Assembly: GCF_000235745.1 (NCBI RefSeq)
Contig: NZ_AGSX01000172.1
Location: forward strand, 1-33,694
DNA length: 33,694 nucleotides
Direction of reading: 5' to 3'
From: Stutzerimonas stutzeri SDM-LAC
GTDB lineage: Bacteria > Pseudomonadota > Gammaproteobacteria > Pseudomonadales > Pseudomonadaceae
The notes under the pieces were generated by a model. It had not been told where the DNA came from. It ran no database searches and saw only the letters and a program-made list of their open reading frames with translations. Shown here in pieces: positions 16,937-24,978 of this stretch. Both the position numbers and the translations under genes were made by a program. Every line of letters starts with the position of its first letter. Positions within the stretch are counted from its first letter, which is position 1.

Positions 16937-18181
16937 TTACTGGAGTGCGAGCGCCTGGCCGCCAGCGCGGCGCTCGGTCTGCCATTCGGCGAGCGATGGC
17001 GCAGCCTGCTCTCCGGTGAGGCGGTGGACGATCTCGAAATAGTCCTGCTTGAAGCGGTCCTTGAGCACCTCCTGGCGCGGCTTGACCTTCACCGCGTATA
17101 CCGTCTGCACGTTCTGGTGATCGAATGTACGCCACTGCTGCTCGCCCTTGAGCAAACTGTAACGATGGCCTTCGAGCGCTGCAATGACCCGCTCGCTGTC
17201 GAGGCTGCGGGCGCGAGTCGCTGCATCGGCCCACTGATAGACGATGCTGTAGGCCGAGGCGGCCGAACTGGATGGGTGGGTCTGGTAGCGCTCATCGTAG
17301 TTCTTGACGAACTGTTTTCCGGTCTCGGAGCCTTCCAGTTCCGGTACGCGCCACGTCCAGGGTTCGGTACCCAGAACACCGCGCATGATGTCCGGGCCGG
17401 CTGTTTCAACCATGCTCAGCGTCAGGTTGGGCACTGCGACCTGCATCCTCTTGTTCAGGCCGAGTTCGTCGGCAATCCGCATGGCCCGCACCAGGTCCTC
17501 GCCGAACAGCACCAGTACCAGAACCTCGGCATCGCTACTGGCGACCTGGGTCAGGGCCTGTCGATAATCAGAGAGGCGGGCGCCGGGAAACGCGGTTTTG
17601 ATGCCCGGGTGCTGACTGCTGTTTTCGGTGCCGGTAGCCTGGCGTAGCGAGCTTTCGCTGGTATGGCCCCAGGTGTAATCGGAGGTGATGTAAAAGTAGC
17701 GCTTGTTGGGGAGATGCTTGTTCAAATACTGCCCCAGCACCTGGGCACTCATCCAGGCGTTGTTGCATTCGCGAAACATATAGCGATGCGCATCTTTTCC
17801 GGTCGTGTCATTGGAATAGGTCAGCGTGCCGAAATAGAGCAGGCCGCGTTCCTTGGCGCGCTTGCCTGCGGCGATGGCAACCGCGCTCGAAGCACCGCCG
17901 AACAGCATGACTGCACCTTCGTCGGCCAGCTTGTCCACGTTGGCTACAGCTTTCGCAGGTCTTGATGCGGAATTGCGGCTCGATAGCTGGAGCGGCCTAC
18001 CCAGCACGCCACCTCTGGCGTTGATCTCATCGATTGCCAGCAATGCCCCGCGCATTTGCGATAGCCCTTCTTCTTTGTAACTGCCGGTGCGAGGATAGTT
18101 GAGGCCGAGGGTGATCGGGTCGGCAGCTTCAACTGCCAGACAGAACCCCAGCCCGAGCGCAAGGAGCGTAGCCCGTTTCAT
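16937..18181 (-). CDS. Periplasmic substrate-binding protein, branched-chain amino acid / amide type
   Basis: A 414-aa protein with an N-terminal signal peptide (MKRATLLALGLGFCLAVEA, then ADPITLGLNYPRTG) and a type I periplasmic-binding fold (Peripla_BP_6; LivJ, urea and amide binders). Recognisable parts are the first beta strand with GLNYPRTGSY, the GALLAIDEINARGGVLGRPL helix that opens all such proteins, and the FGGASSAVAIAAGKRAKERG segment. The ligand cannot be told from sequence by eye; branched-chain amino acids, urea or short amides are candidates. No permease or ATPase gene is adjacent on either side, so it may serve a transporter encoded elsewhere, or deliver ligand to a receptor or sensor kinase. 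The ATG has an AAGGA ribosome-binding site. Confidence 0.85.
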   Translation of the reverse strand: MKRATLLALGLGFCLAVEAADPITLGLNYPRTGSYKEEGLSQMRGALLAIDEINARGGVLGRPLQLSSRNSASRPAKAVANVDKLADEGAVMLFGGASSAVAIAAGKRAKERGLLYFGTLTYSNDTTGKDAHRYMFRECNNAWMSAQVLGQYLNKHLPNKRYFYITSDYTWGHTSESSLRQATGTENSSQHPGIKTAFPGARLSDYRQALTQVASSDAEVLVLVLFGEDLVRAMRIADELGLNKRMQVAVPNLTLSMVETAGPDIMRGVLGTEPWTWRVPELEGSETGKQFVKNYDERYQTHPSSSAASAYSIVYQWADAATRARSLDSERVIAALEGHRYSLLKGEQQWRTFDHQNVQTVYAVKVKPRQEVLKDRFKQDYFEIVHRLTGEQAAPSLAEWQTERRAGGQALALQ

Positions 18182-18348
18182 TACAGATTCCTTGTTGTAT
18201 TTGTTATTGGCGAGAGCGTTTTTACTGTGTGCTGCGGCTATTCGTCACGCACTCATTGGTCGTAAGCCGCCGGTCTTTCGCTTGGCTGTGAGGTAGCCGA
18301 CATTTTCTGAAGGTGATTGCCGGTATGGGTCCGCCCGGTTCGCGCGCA

Positions 18349-18377
18349 TTGACTCGGCAGAATCCTTTCCTTAGGGT
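18349..18377 (+). promoter_or_regulatory. Candidate promoter for ung
   Basis: TTGACT (18349-18354, 5 of 6) and TAGGGT (18372-18377, 3 of 6) are separated by 17 bp, ending 29 bp before the ung start codon. The -35 and spacing are good and the -10 is poor. Confidence 0.4.
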
Positions 18378-18406
18378 TCGGCGCCTCGGCAAGCCAGGGC
18401 AACGTC

Positions 18407-19102
18407 ATGAATCAAGGTGATCGCGTCAAACTCGAAACCAGCTGGAAAACAGCTTTGCAGGAAGAATTCGAGCTGCCGTACATGAAACAGCTGGGAGATT
18501 TTCTACGTCGCGAGAAGGCGGCTGGAAAGGTGATCTATCCGCCGGGGCCCTTGATTTTTCATGCCTTGGATTCGACCCCGCTAGAGCAGGTTCGCGTCGT
18601 GATTCTGGGGCAGGACCCCTATCACGGTGCCGGTCAGGCGCACGGGTTGTGTTTTTCGGTGCAGCCAGGCGTGGCGCCGCCCCCATCATTGCAAAACATC
18701 TTCAAGGAACTTAAGCGCGACCTGAATCTGGACGTGCCCAGCCACGGCTATCTCCAGCATTGGGCGGATCAAGGCGTGCTGATGCTCAACACCTCATTGA
18801 CGGTAGAGCAGGGAATGGCCGGATCGCACGCCAAGATGGGCTGGCAGCGCCTGACCGATCGGATCATCGAGGTGATAAGCGAAAGGCGCTCGAACGTGGT
18901 GTTCCTGCTATGGGGCGCGCATGCCCAGAGCAAAGCGAAGCTGATTGATCCGACCCGGCATCTGCTACTGAAGTCGGTTCATCCGTCGCCCCTGTCGGCG
19001 CATCGTGGATTCATCGGCAACGGTCACTTCAGCCGGGCCAATCAATTTCTAAAGCAGCGCGGCCTTGAGCCAATCGATTGGGCGTTGCCGGAGAAAGTCT
19101 AA
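18407..19102 (+). CDS. ung: Uracil-DNA glycosylase (family 1)
   Basis: Removes uracil from DNA by flipping the base and hydrolysing the glycosidic bond. The 231-aa protein has the water-activating motif GQDPYHG (Asp70), the uracil-recognition asparagine in [10 protein letters not shown], and the [11 protein letters not shown] loop (His192) that stabilises the transition state and reads the minor groove. All are intact. It stands alone on the plus strand, convergent with the HDOD gene. Confidence 0.97.
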   Translation: MNQGDRVKLETSWKTALQEEFELPYMKQLGDFLRREKAAGKVIYPPGPLIFHALDSTPLEQVRVVILGQDPYHGAGQAHGLCFSVQPGVAPPPSLQNIFKELKRDLNLDVPSHGYLQHWADQGVLMLNTSLTVEQGMAGSHAKMGWQRLTDRIIEVISERRSNVVFLLWGAHAQSKAKLIDPTRHLLLKSVHPSPLSAHRGFIGNGHFSRANQFLKQRGLEPIDWALPEKV

Positions 19103-19115
19103 ACAGCGCGGCAAG

Positions 19116-19139
19116 CGCAGATGCCGGGCGGCACCTGCG
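19116..19139. terminator. Hairpin between convergent ung and the HDOD gene
   Basis: CGCAG-A-TGCC-GGGC-GGCA-C-CTGCG forms a 9-bp stem with one A-C mismatch and a 4-base loop, inside the 43-bp space between two convergent genes. There is no T-run on either strand; the position suggests a shared weak terminator. Confidence 0.4.
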
Positions 19140-19145
19140 AGGCGC

Positions 19146-19982
19146 TTACTGAAGCATGCTCATCGCCGCATCCATCGCAGCAGAGAGATCTTCGTCTTCT
19201 TGCAGCAGCGTACTGGGGTCAAGACCGAGCTTGGCGAATGCGGGGATCTGATTCCAATCGAGTTGCGCATAGGGGTGCGAGCTGCCGATATAGCTCTGCA
19301 GCGTTGCCACCTGGACGATGTCGACGTAATCCACCTTCGCTGATACACGTGAGAAATCGAGGTACTGGCCGGGGACCGTGGCGATCGGCTCGGGAAACTC
19401 CCAGGCACGAAGAATCTTTTCACCGATGATCGGATGAATCCGGTCGATCACATGATTGAGACTGATCGAGTCGCTAAGCAGCGCGCTGTGCTCCTCGGCG
19501 TAGGTGAGGATCGGTAGGACGCCGATCTGGTGAACCAGTCCCGCCAGCGTTGCCTGGTCGGCAGGGAGGCGGGTGAAGTTGCGGCACAGCACGTGACTGA
19601 TAGCGGCAATCTCGGTGCTCTTGTTCCAGACCTCACGCATCTTGCGATCCACCACATCGGTAGTCGCTTGGAACATCTGTTCCATCGCCAGACCGGTCGC
19701 GAGGTTCGACGTATAGTTGATGCCCAGGCGGCTGATCGCCATCTGCAGATCGTTTATTTCCCTGTTGGTACGCAGCAGCGGGCTGTTGACCACCTTGATG
19801 ATGCGTGCCGTGAGAGCGGTGTCGTTGCCAATCACCTTGGCCAGCGTTGGTATACCTACGTCCGGGTCCTCTGCGGCTTCTCTTACCCGCAGTGCAACTT
19901 CCGGAAGCGTCGGCAGGATCAGCTCGTCGTTTTCGATTGCCTGTGTGAGTGCCTGCTGGACCTTGTCGGCAAGAGTGCTCAT
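19146..19982 (-). CDS. HDOD-domain protein
   Basis: A 278-aa cytoplasmic protein that is almost entirely a HDOD domain, a helical domain related to HD phosphohydrolases but usually without catalytic metal residues. Typical features are LPTLPEVALRVREAAEDPD near residue 25, LAKVIGNDTALTARIIKVVNSPLL, and the middle segment AGLVHQIGVLPILTYAEEH, where an HD motif would be in active enzymes (here His-Gln, so no metal pair). Such proteins act in signalling, often with c-di-GMP or two-component systems, but no partner domain is fused here. The start at 19982 has an AAGGA ribosome-binding site six bases upstream; 14 further codons upstream are less likely. It follows ygfZ by 45 bp and is probably cotranscribed with it. 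Confidence 0.88.
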   Translation of the reverse strand: MSTLADKVQQALTQAIENDELILPTLPEVALRVREAAEDPDVGIPTLAKVIGNDTALTARIIKVVNSPLLRTNREINDLQMAISRLGINYTSNLATGLAMEQMFQATTDVVDRKMREVWNKSTEIAAISHVLCRNFTRLPADQATLAGLVHQIGVLPILTYAEEHSALLSDSISLNHVIDRIHPIIGEKILRAWEFPEPIATVPGQYLDFSRVSAKVDYVDIVQVATLQSYIGSSHPYAQLDWNQIPAFAKLGLDPSTLLQEDEDLSAAMDAAMSMLQ

Positions 19983-20027
19983 GTCTTTCCTTACTTGTGA
20001 TTCGGCTTGGAGTGTGGCTGGCAATGG

Positions 20028-20975
20028 CTAGCGCTGGATCTCGCGGTCGGCGTCTAGGGTGTAGGGCAACGGGAGCAGCGTCAGCGGAGGGCCGTCGGGC
20101 GAGCCGAGGAACAGTCGGCCATCTGCTGCAGCCTCTTGCTGCAGCACGGCCAGCAGCTCCAGAGCGCCCTCGGCGTTTGCCGCCATGACGACTTCACCTA
20201 CGCTTGAGCCATTCGCTGGGGAGTAGATTTCAAGCCCAGCGGTCGGCACCGGTGCGTCGATATCTTGCGCGGCAAGGCGGTGCAGGCGGCGCTTCAATTT
20301 ACCCAGATACTGCATCCGCGCGACAATTTCCTGGCCGGTGTAGCAGCCCTTTTTGAAGCTGACGCCGCCAAGAGCCTGCAAGTTGATCATCTGCGGGATG
20401 AACAGCTCACGGGTCGCTGCCAGCACCTGGCCGACGCCGGCGCGGATCTGTGCGAGCAGCCAGCGGTCAATCGATGCCACGGGGAGCTGGGCTGCCAATC
20501 GCAGTCGGGTGGTTTCGGCGTCCTGCGCGCGGGCCCAGAGCTCGGCGCGGCCATCATTCAAGCGCACGGCGATCAAACCGTGCGCAGCGACCATCATGTC
20601 GGCCGTCTGGGGAAGATCCAGGCCGAGATTGACAAGAGCGCCATCACCTTCGCAAAGCCCAAAGCGAACCCACTCAGCGCTCTCGTCATGCAGTTTGGAC
20701 TTCGAGAAGACCGCGAACTTTGCCAGGTCGGCGAGTTGCGGCTGGACCAGTTCATGGTCCATCGCCAGCAGATAGCCGTCGCCTTCCGGCAGGATGCGGA
20801 AGCTGGACTGCATCCGCCCCTTGGGTGTGCAGCGCGCACCGAGGCTCGAATGCTGGCCATCGAGGTAATTAAGGTTGCAGGTCAGTTGGCCCTGCAGAAA
20901 CTTGCTCGCATCCGCGCCGCGTACGGCCAGGACGCCTTCGTGCGACAAAACGCAAAAGAAAGCAGTGTCAGTCAT
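20028..20975 (-). CDS. ygfZ: Folate-binding YgfZ/GcvT-like protein (Fe-S cluster maintenance)
   Basis: A 315-aa protein of the YgfZ (IBA57-related) family, which helps mature or repair certain Fe-S enzymes using folate. The diagnostic motif K-G-C-Y-T-G-Q-E is present (Lys209, Cys211 region), preceded by IPQMINLQALGGVSFKKG. The N-terminal half carries the GcvT-like fold with FLQGQLTCNLNYL. It is divergent from sdhE, also a metabolic cofactor assembly factor, as in many proteobacteria. The start at 20975 gives the family N-terminus MTDTAFFCVLSHEGVLAVRG; a longer frame to 21011 exists but looks spurious. The ribosome-binding site is weak. Confidence 0.92.
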   Translation of the reverse strand: MTDTAFFCVLSHEGVLAVRGADASKFLQGQLTCNLNYLDGQHSSLGARCTPKGRMQSSFRILPEGDGYLLAMDHELVQPQLADLAKFAVFSKSKLHDESAEWVRFGLCEGDGALVNLGLDLPQTADMMVAAHGLIAVRLNDGRAELWARAQDAETTRLRLAAQLPVASIDRWLLAQIRAGVGQVLAATRELFIPQMINLQALGGVSFKKGCYTGQEIVARMQYLGKLKRRLHRLAAQDIDAPVPTAGLEIYSPANGSSVGEVVMAANAEGALELLAVLQQEAAADGRLFLGSPDGPPLTLLPLPYTLDADREIQR

Positions 20976-21094
20976 GACGAGTCGCCGTGGAAAAATCCGG
21001 ATCGGCATCATAGCAGGCCATGGGCGAAATACAGTGTGCGCAAGCTGCCACTCTGTGGGCCTGAATGCTTGTGCCGCCCGCTCATGGCAGTCGC

Positions 21095-21100
21095 TATAAT
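21095..21100 (+). promoter_or_regulatory. -10 element of the sdhE-ygfX promoter
   Basis: A perfect TATAAT hexamer lies 27 bp before the sdhE start, in the 152-bp divergent space with ygfZ. No convincing -35 is seen at 16-18 bp, so an activator or an extended -10 may be used. Confidence 0.5.
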
Positions 21101-21127
21101 GCCCAGCTTCAACTCAGGAGCATTTGC

Positions 21128-21382
21128 ATGGTCGAACAATCCGAACTCAATCGTCTGTTCTGGCAGAGCCGTCGCGGCATGCTCGAACTGGATGTACTGC
21201 TGGTGCCTTTCGTCAAGGAGGTCTATCCGCAGCTCGGCGAGGAAGATCAGCGCCGCTACCGCAAGTTGCTGAGCTCTGAAGATCAGGACATGTTTGGCTG
21301 GTTCATGGAGCGCGACGTGCCTGAAGATGAGGATCTACGCCTCATGGTTCGTATGATTCTTGATCGTGTCCAGCCAAAGTAG
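21128..21382 (+). CDS. sdhE: FAD assembly factor SdhE
   Basis: Small cytoplasmic protein (84 aa) that promotes covalent attachment of FAD to the succinate dehydrogenase flavoprotein. The family motif RRGMLELD (about residues 14-21) is intact, and the helical acidic C-terminal part fits ([20 protein letters not shown]). The start at 21128 has an AGGAG ribosome-binding site; longer upstream frames are unlikely. It is the first gene of an sdhE-ygfX pair and was formerly annotated as CptB/YgfY, the supposed antitoxin of ygfX; the flavinylation role is now better supported. Confidence 0.95.
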   Translation: MVEQSELNRLFWQSRRGMLELDVLLVPFVKEVYPQLGEEDQRRYRKLLSSEDQDMFGWFMERDVPEDEDLRLMVRMILDRVQPK

Positions 21383-21821
21383 TCAGGCATTCGAGTGCCG
21401 CTGGCGGGCTTCTGGCCTGCTGTTGGCCCTGTATCTGCTGACACTGCTGCTGGCGGTGATCACACTGTTTTTTTTGCCGGTACCCTTGTGGCTACTGATG
21501 TTCGGGTTGTCGCTGTGCTTGCTGCACGCTGCCTGGACGATACCGTCTCGCGTCCTGCTTTGTCGTGGTCGTTCGTGGCGTGGTCTGCGCCATGATCAGC
21601 AGGGTTGGTCGCTATGGAGTCAGGCGGGTGGCTGGCAGCCCGTGCAATTACTGCCTGACAGCATTGCGCTTCCGCTGGTCGTGGTATTGCGATTCAAACG
21701 GCCGGGTGACTGGTTTGCTCAGGGGGTCTGCATTCCGCACGGTGCAATGGCGCCGGAGCAACACCGGCGTTTGCGGCTCAGGTTGAAGTTCAGCCGTCGT
21801 AGGTGGGCGGCGCCAGGATAG
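21366..21821 (+). CDS. ygfX: Inner-membrane protein YgfX (CptA-like)
   Basis: A protein of about 151 aa with two adjacent transmembrane helices near the N-terminus ([19 protein letters not shown] and [18 protein letters not shown]) followed by a basic cytoplasmic domain. This plan, and the position directly after sdhE, fit the YgfX family; in E. coli YgfX has been reported to inhibit cell-division proteins when overproduced. No ATG is available: GTG 21366 is proposed, overlapping the sdhE end by 17 bp, and a TTG at 21360 is an alternative. No clear ribosome-binding site is seen, so translation is probably coupled to sdhE. Its last 32 bp overlap the end of convergent nadB. Confidence 0.78.
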   Translation: MSSQSSQAFECRWRASGLLLALYLLTLLLAVITLFFLPVPLWLLMFGLSLCLLHAAWTIPSRVLLCRGRSWRGLRHDQQGWSLWSQAGGWQPVQLLPDSIALPLVVVLRFKRPGDWFAQGVCIPHGAMAPEQHRRLRLRLKFSRRRWAAPG

Positions 21822-23403
21822 TGTCTCTGGCTTCGGGCAGCTGTTCAGGATAGTCCAGCGTAAAATGCAGGCCCCGGCTTTCCTTTCGTTGCATGGCCGA
21901 ACCAATCATCAGCTCAGCAACGGTTGCAAGATTCCTCAGCTCGATCAGGTCCCGTGAGACCTTGTAATTGCTATAGAACTCATCGATTTCGCCAAGCAGC
22001 AAGCGAACCCGATGCTGCGCGCGCATGAGTCGCTTGGTGGTGCGAACGATACCTACGTAGTCCCACATGAACCGCCGCAGTTCGTCCCAATTGTGCGCGA
22101 TAATGACGTCTTCGTCCGAATCGGTTACCTGGGTGGCGTCCCATGTCGGCAGGGCGCTGGGAGTGGTGACGCCGGGCAGTTCGCGAAGCATGTCGTGCGC
22201 AGCGGCGCGCGCATAGACGAAACACTCCAGTAGCGAATTGCTGGCCATGCGGTTGGCGCCATGCAAGCCGGTAAAGCTGGTTTCGCCGATTGCGTAGAGT
22301 CCTGGTATGTCGGTTCTGCCGGCCTGGTCGACCAGCACGCCGCCGCAGGTATAGTGGGCCGCCGGTACCACCGGGATCGGCTCGCAGGTGATGTCGATGC
22401 CGAATTCCAGGCAGCGCTCATACACGGTCGGGAAGTGCGCTTTGATGAATTCCGTCGGTTTGTCGCTGATATCCAGATAGACGCAATCGATGCCGAGACG
22501 CTTCATTTCATGATCGATCGCGCGGGCCACGATGTCACGGGGCGCCAGTTCGGCACGCGGGTCGAAGCGCGGCATGAAACGTTCACCGTTGGGCAGCTTC
22601 AGCACAGCGCCCTCGCCACGCAACGCCTCGGTAACCAAAAAGCTTTTGGCTTTTGGGTGGTACAGGCAGGTTGGATGAAACTGATTGAACTCCAGATTGC
22701 CCACTCTGCATCCGGCGCGCCACGCCATGGCGATACCGTCGCCACATGCACCGTCGGGGTTGCTGGTATACAGATATACCTTCGCGGCGCCACCGGTCGC
22801 CAGTACGGTGAATTTCGCGTGGAAGGTGTCCACTTCCCCGTTGCTTCGATCCAGCACATAGGCACCCAGGCACCGCTTGCCACTCAGGCCCAGCTTGTGT
22901 TCGGTAATCAGGTCCACGGCGACGCGCTGATGCAGCAGATCGATGTTTTCCCGATCATGCGCGCGTGCGAGCAGGGTATTGAAAATTGCAGCGCCGGTCG
23001 CGTCTGCGGCATGAATGATGCGCCTGTGGCTGTGTCCCCCCTCGCGGGTCAGGTGATATTCGAAGCCGTCCTCTTCGCGCTGGGTGTCATCGCGAGTGAA
23101 CGGGACGCCCTGTTCGATCAGCCATTGGATAGCTTCGCGGCTGTGCTCCACGGTAAAACGTACTGCTTCTTCCTTGCACAGACCGCCGCCGGCAACGAGG
23201 GTGTCGGCGACATGGGATTCGATGGTGTCAGTAGTGTCCAGCACCGCGGCCACACCTCCCTGAGCCCAATACGTGGAGCCATTGGCCAGTTCGCCCTTGC
23301 TCAACACCGCAACCTGGAGTGAGGGAGGCAGATTGAGCGCCAGGGTCAGGCCAGCTGCGCCGCTGCCTATGACTAGAACGTCGTATTGATAATGTCGGCT
23401 CAT
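21790..23403 (-). CDS. nadB: L-aspartate oxidase
   Basis: FAD enzyme that oxidises aspartate to iminoaspartate, the first step of de novo NAD synthesis. The 537-aa product has the dinucleotide-binding GSGAAG motif (about residues 13-18), the [11 protein letters not shown] loop, the [11 protein letters not shown]-like catalytic segment (seen as [17 protein letters not shown]), and the [14 protein letters not shown] motif near the FAD. It belongs to the succinate dehydrogenase flavoprotein family but has no adjacent Fe-S subunit gene. The start at 23403 ([15 protein letters not shown]) is preferred over an ATG four codons upstream. It is divergent from algU, as in P. aeruginosa, and convergent with ygfX. 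Confidence 0.97.
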   Translation of the reverse strand: MSRHYQYDVLVIGSGAAGLTLALNLPPSLQVAVLSKGELANGSTYWAQGGVAAVLDTTDTIESHVADTLVAGGGLCKEEAVRFTVEHSREAIQWLIEQGVPFTRDDTQREEDGFEYHLTREGGHSHRRIIHAADATGAAIFNTLLARAHDRENIDLLHQRVAVDLITEHKLGLSGKRCLGAYVLDRSNGEVDTFHAKFTVLATGGAAKVYLYTSNPDGACGDGIAMAWRAGCRVGNLEFNQFHPTCLYHPKAKSFLVTEALRGEGAVLKLPNGERFMPRFDPRAELAPRDIVARAIDHEMKRLGIDCVYLDISDKPTEFIKAHFPTVYERCLEFGIDITCEPIPVVPAAHYTCGGVLVDQAGRTDIPGLYAIGETSFTGLHGANRMASNSLLECFVYARAAAHDMLRELPGVTTPSALPTWDATQVTDSDEDVIIAHNWDELRRFMWDYVGIVRTTKRLMRAQHRVRLLLGEIDEFYSNYKVSRDLIELRNLATVAELMIGSAMQRKESRGLHFTLDYPEQLPEARDTILAPPTYDG

Positions 23404-23491
23404 TTCGAATCCCACGTTGAGGCGAGCGCTAGTATATAGCTGCTTCCACCGGCAAAATAGCGGCCCTTGTTGGACTTGGCTGGGCGCTTTG

Positions 23492-23517
23492 GAACTTTTC
23501 TTGCAGGCTTGTCTCTA
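23492..23517 (+). promoter_or_regulatory. Distal AlgU (sigma-22/sigma-E type) promoter of algU
   Basis: GAACTT (23492-23497), a 16-bp spacer and TCTA (23514-23517) match the AlgU/RpoE-type consensus GAACTT-N16/17-TCTRA. It shares GAACTTTT and TCTAT with the proximal site 180 bp downstream. Two AlgU-dependent promoters before algU are known in P. aeruginosa. Confidence 0.75.
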
Positions 23518-23671
23518 TAGACAGTTGTGGATAAAACCCGGCTGGCCATCGTGCGGTGGGCGGCGGGGTTTTGCTGTGGATATCAGGGCGACGCCATCGG
23601 AACGATTCGTTTCGAGGCGTAGCTCGCCAATGCAGTCAGGTGTGTTGCAGGAATGCTTGCTTGAAGGGGGA

Positions 23672-23697
23672 GAACTTTTGTGTAAAGCCCGGGTCTA
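23672..23697 (+). promoter_or_regulatory. Proximal AlgU (sigma-22/sigma-E type) promoter of algU
   Basis: GAACTT (23672-23677), a 16-bp spacer and TCTA (23694-23697, followed by T) match the AlgU promoter consensus. The predicted leader is about 55 nt. This makes the operon self-activating. Confidence 0.85.
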
Positions 23698-23757
23698 TTC
23701 TGGCAGGTCAGCTCGTAGGCGAGCACAGCACCCCTACCGGGTCATGGAGGAGTGTTT

Positions 23758-24339
23758 ATGCTAACCCAGGAGCAGGACCAGCAACTGGTCGAGCGAGTGC
23801 AGCGAGGAGATAAACGGGCTTTCGATTTGTTGGTATTGAAATACCAGCACAAGATTCTCGGATTGATCGTGCGCTTTGTGCATGATTCTCACGAAGCCCA
23901 GGATGTTGCGCAGGAAGCCTTTATTAAGGCCTATCGTGCGCTAGCGAATTTTCGTGGAGATAGTGCTTTTTATACATGGCTGTACCGCATCGCAATCAAT
24001 ACGGCGAAGAATCATCTGGTGGCGCGAGGAAGACGGCCGCCAGACAGCGATGTCAGCTCCGAAGATGCTGAGTTCTATGAGGGGGATCACGCCCTTAAAG
24101 ATATAGAGTCGCCGGAGCGAGCGCTTCTCAGGGATGAAATAGAAGACACAGTTCATAGAACTATCCAACAACTTCCAGAAGATTTGCGTACGGCTCTAAC
24201 ACTGCGTGAATTTGATGGTCTTAGTTATGAAGACATTGCAAACGTCATGCAGTGTCCGGTGGGTACGGTCCGCTCACGGATATTCCGAGCGCGGGAAGCC
24301 ATCGATAAAGCATTGCAACCCTTGTTGCATGAATCCTGA
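23758..24339 (+). CDS. algU: Envelope-stress sigma factor AlgU (RpoE/sigma-22)
   Basis: ECF sigma factor that directs the cell-envelope stress response and, in alginate producers, exopolysaccharide genes. The 193-aa protein has region 2 with the -10-recognising helix (DVAQEAFIKAYRALANFRG and FYTWLYRIAINTAKN) and region 4 with a helix-turn-helix (LSYEDIANVMQCPVGTVRSR) that reads the GAACTT element. It is nearly identical by eye to the P. aeruginosa protein as I remember it. The ATG at 23758 has a GGAGGA ribosome-binding site; a GTG two codons earlier is less likely. Its base composition is less GC-rich than its neighbours in the middle part (23930-24180). Regulation: two AlgU-type promoters upstream; activity held by MucA. 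Confidence 0.97.
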   Translation: MLTQEQDQQLVERVQRGDKRAFDLLVLKYQHKILGLIVRFVHDSHEAQDVAQEAFIKAYRALANFRGDSAFYTWLYRIAINTAKNHLVARGRRPPDSDVSSEDAEFYEGDHALKDIESPERALLRDEIEDTVHRTIQQLPEDLRTALTLREFDGLSYEDIANVMQCPVGTVRSRIFRAREAIDKALQPLLHES

Positions 24340-24370
24340 GACAGCGGCGATAGCCAAGAGAGGAACCGCC

Positions 24371-24970
24371 ATGAGTCGTGAAGCCCTGCATGAATCGCTG
24401 TCCGCGGTGATGGATAACGAAGCGGACGAGTTAGAATTACGTCGAGTGCTCGCCGCAGAGGGCGACAGTGAAATGCGATCGACTTGGTCGCGCTACCAGG
24501 TTGCTCGTGCCGCAATGCACAAGGAACTGATCGAGCCTCGTATGGATATCGCTGCGGCGGTTTCGGCCGCTTTGGCCGACGAGCCCGCGATATCGGTGGC
24601 CAAGCCTCAGCGCTTGGCTTGGAAGAATGTAGGTCGTCTTGCTGTTGCGGCGTCGGTCACCGTCGCTGTGTTGGCGGGTGTGCGTCTGTACAATCAGAGC
24701 GAAGTGGCCGGTCCTCAGATTGCTCAGCAGCCTGCGCAGCCTAGCATTGCAGTGCCGCAGGCCAGCCAGGGGCCAGCTGTGTTGGCAGGTTATAGCGAAG
24801 GTACGGCCGTTCCGGGTGCTCAGGTAACGGGAGCGGAGGCGCCAACTAACAGCTGGCATGAAAAGAGGTTGCCGGCGTATGTGCGTCAGCATGCTCAGCA
24901 AGCCGCTTTTGGTAGCGGTTCGGAAAGTGCGCTGCCCTATGCTCGTGCTGCCAGCATGGAAGATCGTTAA
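24371..24970 (+). CDS. mucA: Anti-sigma factor MucA
   Basis: Single-pass inner-membrane protein that holds AlgU inactive until regulated proteolysis releases it. The 199-aa product has a cytoplasmic sigma-binding domain (LSAVMDNEADELELRRVLA, then WSRYQVAR), one transmembrane helix around residues 88-106 (GRLAVAASVTVAVLAGVRLY), and a periplasmic Gln/Pro/Ala-rich domain ending in ALPYARAASMEDR. It is intact, with no mucoidy-type truncation such as the mucA22 frameshift. Start 24371 has an AGAGAGGAA ribosome-binding site; a longer frame reaching into algU is spurious. It follows algU by 31 bp. Confidence 0.96.
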   Translation: MSREALHESLSAVMDNEADELELRRVLAAEGDSEMRSTWSRYQVARAAMHKELIEPRMDIAAAVSAALADEPAISVAKPQRLAWKNVGRLAVAASVTVAVLAGVRLYNQSEVAGPQIAQQPAQPSIAVPQASQGPAVLAGYSEGTAVPGAQVTGAEAPTNSWHEKRLPAYVRQHAQQAAFGSGSESALPYARAASMEDR

Positions 24971-24978
24971 GGAACAAC

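Noticed and set aside
21128-21821. sdhE-ygfX as a toxin-antitoxin module (CptBA).
   Set aside because: The SdhE flavinylation motif is intact and the family role in succinate dehydrogenase assembly is better supported; the layout is the ordinary conserved gene pair.
23431-23455. TATACT and TTGCCG on the minus strand as a nadB promoter.
   Set aside because: The spacer is only 13 bp, so the two elements cannot work together as a normal sigma-70 promoter.
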